From positions 1 to 64,000 of the forward strand of contig CAVOSE010000039.1 of NCBI GenBank assembly GCA_963698775.1: a stretch of 64,000 bases of DNA. The letters are read 5' to 3'. This document shows, in pieces, positions 59,508 to 64,000 of the stretch (its first letter is position 1; every line of letters starts with the position of its first letter). This DNA is from Thiohalocapsa sp963698775 (GTDB taxonomy: Bacteria; Pseudomonadota; Gammaproteobacteria; Chromatiales; Chromatiaceae). The notes under the pieces are model-generated. The model searched no databases, had not been told where the DNA came from, and saw only the letters and a list, made by a program, of their open reading frames with translations. Position numbers and translations under genes: made by a program.

Positions 59508-62500
59508 TCAGTCTGGTTGCAGCGGGATCTCGCACAGCATCAGGGTGCCGCCTTTTGGCTGCGGGCTGACGCTGAGCTTGCCGCCGAGGATGCCAGCGCG
59601 ATAGCCCATGATGTGCAGGCCGAGCCCGCCGGGGCCATCCTTGGGTGCATCTTGCCATGCGCCGTCGTCGCGCACAGTCAGCCGGATGGTGTGCGCACGT
59701 TGTTCTAGTCGAATGTCGATTCGGGTCGGTTTGCCGTGGCGGGCGGCATTGCTAACCGCCTCTTGCGCGATGCGATAGAGGTGGGCGGTCATGACGGAAT
59801 CGGTGACGGGGATCCTGTGCGCGCCGATCAACGCGCAGTGCACGCCAGTGGAGCGTTGCACCTCGTCTGCCAGCGCAGTGAGAGCGTCCACCAGCTGCTC
59901 TGGCGCAACCCCGACCGGCGCCAGCCCCTGGGTGATGCCCTTGGAGTCGCGCAGCGTCTGTTCCGTTTGTTGTGCCAACTGGCGTGCTTGCGCCGCCTCC
60001 GGTCGCTGGGCCTTGTCCAGTTTTGCTGCCAAGGTCTTCGCCAGCAGCGTTATCGCGGTGAGTTGCTGACCGAGTCCGTCGTGAATCTCTTGGCCGATGC
60101 GTTCCTGCTCTCGGGTGCTGGTCTCGATGATCTGGCGCTCCAGTTCGCGGCGCTGGCTGATGTCGCGTACCAGCAAGACATAGAGTCCGATGTGGTCGAC
60201 CTCGGCGCCGACCATTTCCGCGGGGAACAGGGTGCCGTCCGTGCGCACGCCTTCGCACAGTCGCGCGCGCGGCGGCTTGCTCGCGTCCTGCATCAGTTGT
60301 TGCATTAGGTCGCGGGTATCGCCTCGGGGCGGTCCGGGCTGAAGGAGCCGCGTCAGCGGTTGACCGATAGCCTTGTGGGCCGGGCAGTCGAACAGGCGTT
60401 CTGCTGCGGCATTGAACTCGCCGACGGTGCCGCTACGATCGACGCCAACGATGCCGTCCACCACCGTGTTCAGGATGGCGGAGAGGCGCTGTTCACGTTC
60501 CGCCAGCAGTTGCTCGATCTGCTTGCGCTGGCTGATGTCGATGACCGCGATCAGCACCCGCTCCAGGCTTTGCTCGCAGCCGAAGCCAGGTGCCGCATGC
60601 AGCAGCACCGGGATACACCTGCTGTCGAAGGTTCGGATCTCGAACTCCTGTACGCCGCTGCGGCCTTGCAGCAACTGCTCCAACAGGCTCTGTAAGGTGG
60701 GCGTCGGCTCTAGCGGAAAGAAGCGTTTGCCTGAGGCGCGCACTTGCTCGGCGTTTTCGGCCCCGAGCAGATCCAACGTGGCGCGATTGATTGCGCTGAT
60801 GCGGATGCGTTCACGGCAGCCCTCGGCCTGTTGCGGGTGTGCCCGGACCCAGGCCGCCAGGCGCGCGTTGGTAGCGGCACCTGCACCGGCATAGGCGTCG
60901 GCACCGGCGGCGAGCGCCTCGATATAGTGCCGCACACCGGACCAGTCTTGTTCCATCAGGCACATGGGCGAACGTTCGAACAGGACGCGGTAGCGCTCCT
61001 CGCTGGCGCGGACAGCGGCCTCGGCCTGACTGCGCAGCGTGACGTCGACAAAGGTGACGACTACCCCCTCGATGCGGTTGTCGTGGGTGCGGTAGGGCTG
61101 GATGCGGCGCAGATAGTGTGCACCATCGTTGGCCGTGATCTCTTTCTCCAGCGGCATCAAGCGTTCGAGCACCAGCCCGGCATCGGACAGCAGGTTGTCG
61201 TCGTGGAAGTTCGGCGAAAGGTCCGCAAGCGGACGCCCGGTGTCGCCGCTTCTAAGGTTGAGCAGTTTGGCCGTCTGCGGCGTGAAGCGCTGAATGCGCA
61301 TGCCGGTGTCGAGGAACACGGTTGCGATGTCGGTGCTGGCGAGCAGGTTGCTGGTGTCGTTGTTGCTGCGCTCGAGCTCCTGCACCTTCTCCTCGAGCTG
61401 GTTATTGACCGTGGTGAGTTCCTCATTCAGGGATTGCAGTTCTTCCTTGGATGTCTCCAGTTCCTCGTTGGCGGACTGCAACTCCTCGTTAGCGGACATC
61501 GCCTCTTCGTTGGAGGCCTTGAGTTCCTCGTTAGCGCTTTCGAGCTCTTCGATACTGCTCTGCAACTCCTCGCGCGTGGTCTTGAGTTCCCGCTCCAGCT
61601 GTTGCGTTAGCGCGAAGTCCTCGGGCGTGCTTGGCTCGGCTGCCGCATCGCTCGCGTCGCCGTCGCTGGCCGGCGAGTCGACGCTGCTGAAACTGATCAG
61701 CAGCATGCCGTCCATGTGCTTGGGTGATGTCAGTGGCCGCACGCGCACGTGCACGGGTGAAAAGCGGCCGTTGCGCTCTACCCGCGCATCGTTCAGATCG
61801 ACAGTGGCCCGGTCCCGCACGGCGCGATGGCAGGCCGCACGCACCCGGGTGCGCAGGCCATCGCGTAGCAGGTCCATGAGGTACAGGGTAGGGCGCCCGG
61901 CGGGCAGTTCGAGGTAGTCCGCCGCCGGGCCGAAAAAGTACAGAATCTCGAAGCGCGGGCTGACCAGCACCGCCGCCGGCGCGTATTCCTCCAGCAGGAG
62001 TCTTTCGGCGACCAGGCCGGCGTCCTGCGAGGTGCCGGCGGCGTAATCCAGTTCGTACCGCATGCTTCGGTCGCGGCCCGGTAACTGTGCCGTCGGAAAG
62101 GTGAGCGCACTACTGCGCCGCGCCGTCGTGCGCCTAAACAACCGCCATTTCTTCGACAGCGTATCGAATAGCTCAGCTTGCGTGCCGATACTCTCGGAGG
62201 GCCCGAGCAACAGATAGCCGCCCGGATGCAGCGCAAAATGGAACAGCGCGATGACTTGTCGTTGTATCTCCGGCTCGAGGTAGATCAGGAGATTGCGGCA
62301 GCTGATCAGGTCCATGCGGGAGAACGGCGCGTCACAGACCAGGTTCTGCGGCGCGAACACGACGGTCTCTCGTACCTCTTTCTTGACGCGATAATGATCG
62401 GCGTCCTCTTGCGTGAAGAATTGCTTCAAACGCTCCGGCGACACGTCAGCGGCGATGTTCAGGGGATAGATCCCCTGGCGTGCGATTTCGAGCGCCGACT

Positions 62501-63728
62501 CGTTGATATCAGTGGCGAACAATTGCAAGGCCACGCGCCGGTGCCGGTGCGTAAATGCCTCGATAAGCGAGATCGCAATGCTGTAGGCCTCTTCACCGCT
62601 GGCGCAACCCGGCACCCAGACGCGCACCGGTCGATCTACGTCGGCGCGTTCGACCAGGTCTTCGAGTACGCGCTGTTCGAGGGCTTCGAAGGCATTCGGG
62701 TCGCGGAAGAAGCTGGTGACGCCGATCAGCATGTCGTGAAAAAGCCGGCCGACTTCTTCTGCATCGTTGCGCAGTTTGAGGACGTATTCCGGTAGCGTTG
62801 GTACTTGGCAAAGCCCCATGCGGCGTCGCACCCGGCGCAGCATCATGTTCTTGCGATAGCCACGAAAATCGAACTTGGTGTGTGCCCTCAGGATGGCCAG
62901 GACGGTGATCAGCAGGTCCAGATCCGTCTCATCGATGGGGTGCGGCAGCCAGGATCCGGCCGAGCGTTGGGTCGCCACGTAGTCCATCAGTACCCGGGCC
63001 ATGTCCCGTGGTGCCAGTACTCGGTCGGCGACGCCCGCGTCGATCGCAGCTTGCGGCATTTGCGGGAAGCGGGCCGAGTCGGGCGTCTGCGCCAAGGTCA
63101 GCCCGCCGCGGTCCTTAATCTCGCGCAATCCGGCGGTGCCGTGGTTGCTGGTGCCGGAGAGCACGATGCCGATGGCCCGGTGTTGCATGTCCAGGGCAAG
63201 CGAGCGCAGAAAGGTGTCGATGGCGGTTTGCCGACCCGTGGCGGATGCCAGGGCATTGGGCGGTGTGGTCAAATGGAGCGCGCCGCCGTCAATGGTCATG
63301 AACTTGCCGGGCGGGATCAGGTAAACCCGGTTCGGCGTTGCTAGGACGCCGTCATGGGCGTCGTCCACCGGCATCGTCGTGTGTGTCGCGAGCAATTGTG
63401 ACATCAAGCTGCGGTGTTCCGGGTCCAGGTGCGGAACCAGCACGAATGCCAGCCCCGGCTTATCGGGCATCGCATCCAGCAGCATCGTGAATGCCTCCAA
63501 GCCGCCGGCCGAGGCGCCGACGCCGACCACGCCAAAGTCGTGCGAGTTGGCGTGGGCGGTGTCGTCGATCATGCCGACGACTACATCCGGAGTCGGTGTC
63601 GCTGGAGGCGTGGTTGGGCCGAGTGCTGGCGGTTGGCTGTTCGCGTCTTCGGTGTCAGCGTTGCCGCCGTCTCTGCCGCCGTCTCTGCCGCGGTGTTGCT
63701 GGTGGTCGTTGTCGTTGCTGCTGATCAC
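59508..63728 (-). CDS. CheB-CheR-PAS-histidine kinase fusion
   Basis: From GTG 63728 the protein has 1406 residues; the frame is open to 63962, but the added leader is Arg-rich and probably untranslated. Order: CheB methylesterase-like (about 65-250, GASAGG Ser and VPHLDPEH His; where CheB has Asp the text is GTSNHGT), CheR methyltransferase (about 270-520, VPGCASGEEAYSIAI, CRNLLIYL), a Glu-rich coiled coil (about 700-790), two or three PAS domains, then a NarL-type HisKA_3 (ERIGQEIHDGLGQQL near 1205) and HATPase (NAARHGKPTRI, GGLGLHIMGY). It is a cytoplasmic sensor with likely methylation and phosphorylation outputs; no response regulator is adjacent. Confidence 0.85.
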   Translation of the reverse strand: MISSNDNDHQQHRGRDGGRDGGNADTEDANSQPPALGPTTPPATPTPDVVVGMIDDTAHANSHDFGVVGVGASAGGLEAFTMLLDAMPDKPGLAFVLVPHLDPEHRSLMSQLLATHTTMPVDDAHDGVLATPNRVYLIPPGKFMTIDGGALHLTTPPNALASATGRQTAIDTFLRSLALDMQHRAIGIVLSGTSNHGTAGLREIKDRGGLTLAQTPDSARFPQMPQAAIDAGVADRVLAPRDMARVLMDYVATQRSAGSWLPHPIDETDLDLLITVLAILRAHTKFDFRGYRKNMMLRRVRRRMGLCQVPTLPEYVLKLRNDAEEVGRLFHDMLIGVTSFFRDPNAFEALEQRVLEDLVERADVDRPVRVWVPGCASGEEAYSIAISLIEAFTHRHRRVALQLFATDINESALEIARQGIYPLNIAADVSPERLKQFFTQEDADHYRVKKEVRETVVFAPQNLVCDAPFSRMDLISCRNLLIYLEPEIQRQVIALFHFALHPGGYLLLGPSESIGTQAELFDTLSKKWRLFRRTTARRSSALTFPTAQLPGRDRSMRYELDYAAGTSQDAGLVAERLLLEEYAPAAVLVSPRFEILYFFGPAADYLELPAGRPTLYLMDLLRDGLRTRVRAACHRAVRDRATVDLNDARVERNGRFSPVHVRVRPLTSPKHMDGMLLISFSSVDSPASDGDASDAAAEPSTPEDFALTQQLERELKTTREELQSSIEELESANEELKASNEEAMSANEELQSANEELETSKEELQSLNEELTTVNNQLEEKVQELERSNNDTSNLLASTDIATVFLDTGMRIQRFTPQTAKLLNLRSGDTGRPLADLSPNFHDDNLLSDAGLVLERLMPLEKEITANDGAHYLRRIQPYRTHDNRIEGVVVTFVDVTLRSQAEAAVRASEERYRVLFERSPMCLMEQDWSGVRHYIEALAAGADAYAGAGAATNARLAAWVRAHPQQAEGCRERIRISAINRATLDLLGAENAEQVRASGKRFFPLEPTPTLQSLLEQLLQGRSGVQEFEIRTFDSRCIPVLLHAAPGFGCEQSLERVLIAVIDISQRKQIEQLLAEREQRLSAILNTVVDGIVGVDRSGTVGEFNAAAERLFDCPAHKAIGQPLTRLLQPGPPRGDTRDLMQQLMQDASKPPRARLCEGVRTDGTLFPAEMVGAEVDHIGLYVLLVRDISQRRELERQIIETSTREQERIGQEIHDGLGQQLTAITLLAKTLAAKLDKAQRPEAAQARQLAQQTEQTLRDSKGITQGLAPVGVAPEQLVDALTALADEVQRSTGVHCALIGAHRIPVTDSVMTAHLYRIAQEAVSNAARHGKPTRIDIRLEQRAHTIRLTVRDDGAWQDAPKDGPGGLGLHIMGYRAGILGGKLSVSPQPKGGTLMLCEIPLQPD

Positions 63729-64000
63729 GATGATGGCGGTCGGAAAGGGTTGACTGGAATCCTTTGGACATCGAACCCGTGCAACGACCGCGACCCGCTG
63801 ACGCCGTTGCCCGGCCAAACCACTATACCACTGGCGTTTTCTTGGGTTGATGGATCGCAGCCGAGGTGCGTTGGTTGCGCCAATTGGGCTTGAACACGTT
63901 CGGTCGTACCGCCGCCGGCGGTCGTTGCAGTCGATGGTGCCTCCGATCCGATGTCGGTGCACACGCCAGGGCGATGATAACCCGGCGTATGGGCGGGTTT

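Overview
This window is GC-rich DNA from a gammaproteobacterium, most likely a phototrophic purple sulfur bacterium of the Chromatiales. The main evidence is a clear bciA (NADPH-type 8-vinyl reductase of bacteriochlorophyll synthesis) at 20.7-21.7 kb, a nitrogenase-cofactor (NifX/NifB-C) domain protein just after it, and gammaproteobacterial housekeeping blocks (zapD-yacG, yebC-ruvC-ruvA, mepA, tamA-tamB). The assignment to an order is inference. I found no rRNA, tRNA or CRISPR array.

Layout. 0-7.5 kb: a lipoprotein, a badly frameshifted glutamate symporter gltS, and a tamA-tamB pair that is also frameshifted. 7.6-9.9 kb: a toxin-antitoxin pair, a Sir2 deacylase and an FkbM methyltransferase. 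10-16.5 kb: an AI-2E family permease, envelope and stress proteins, two gene remnants that meet at a breakpoint, an Anbu proteasome-like peptidase, and an intact gltS with a TerB-like gene. 16.6-20.2 kb: a gene graveyard with three copies of the 3' end of one RND efflux gene, alternating with VapBC, AbrB-PIN and Uma2 genes and PIN-toxin stumps. 20.7-22.1 kb: bciA and the NifX-like gene.

22.3-38 kb is a defence-type island. A minus-strand operon reads hsdM, hsdS, a DUF488 protein, an unrecognised protein, hsdR; the two extra genes sit inside the type I restriction operon. Beyond it lie a DUF433/DUF5615 toxin-antitoxin pair and a 1781-residue protein joining a DEDD-type exonuclease-like domain, a RecQ helicase and a UvrD-type helicase. 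A ParD antitoxin follows, with an internally deleted ParE.

38-64 kb is more ordinary chromosome: a frameshifted unknown gene, hprA-like dehydrogenase, DUF29, a large membrane protein, an SDR, yacG-zapD, yebC-ruvC-ruvA (no ruvB), a Fpg/Nei glycosylase, a DMT permease, two iron/2-oxoglutarate oxygenases with unknown partners, mepA, an SLC13/TrkA-C transporter, and a very large CheB-CheR-PAS-histidine kinase.

Two themes run through the window. First, single-base frameshifts are very dense from 0 to 29 kb (gltS, tamA, tamB, nifX-like, hsdR, hsdS, hsdM and both embedded genes) and sparse after 41 kb, although two large ORFs of more than 4 kb are intact. This is either real decay or uneven assembly quality. 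Second, toxin genes are repeatedly truncated while their antitoxins stay intact. Dispersed palindromic or structured repeats mark several intergenic spaces.
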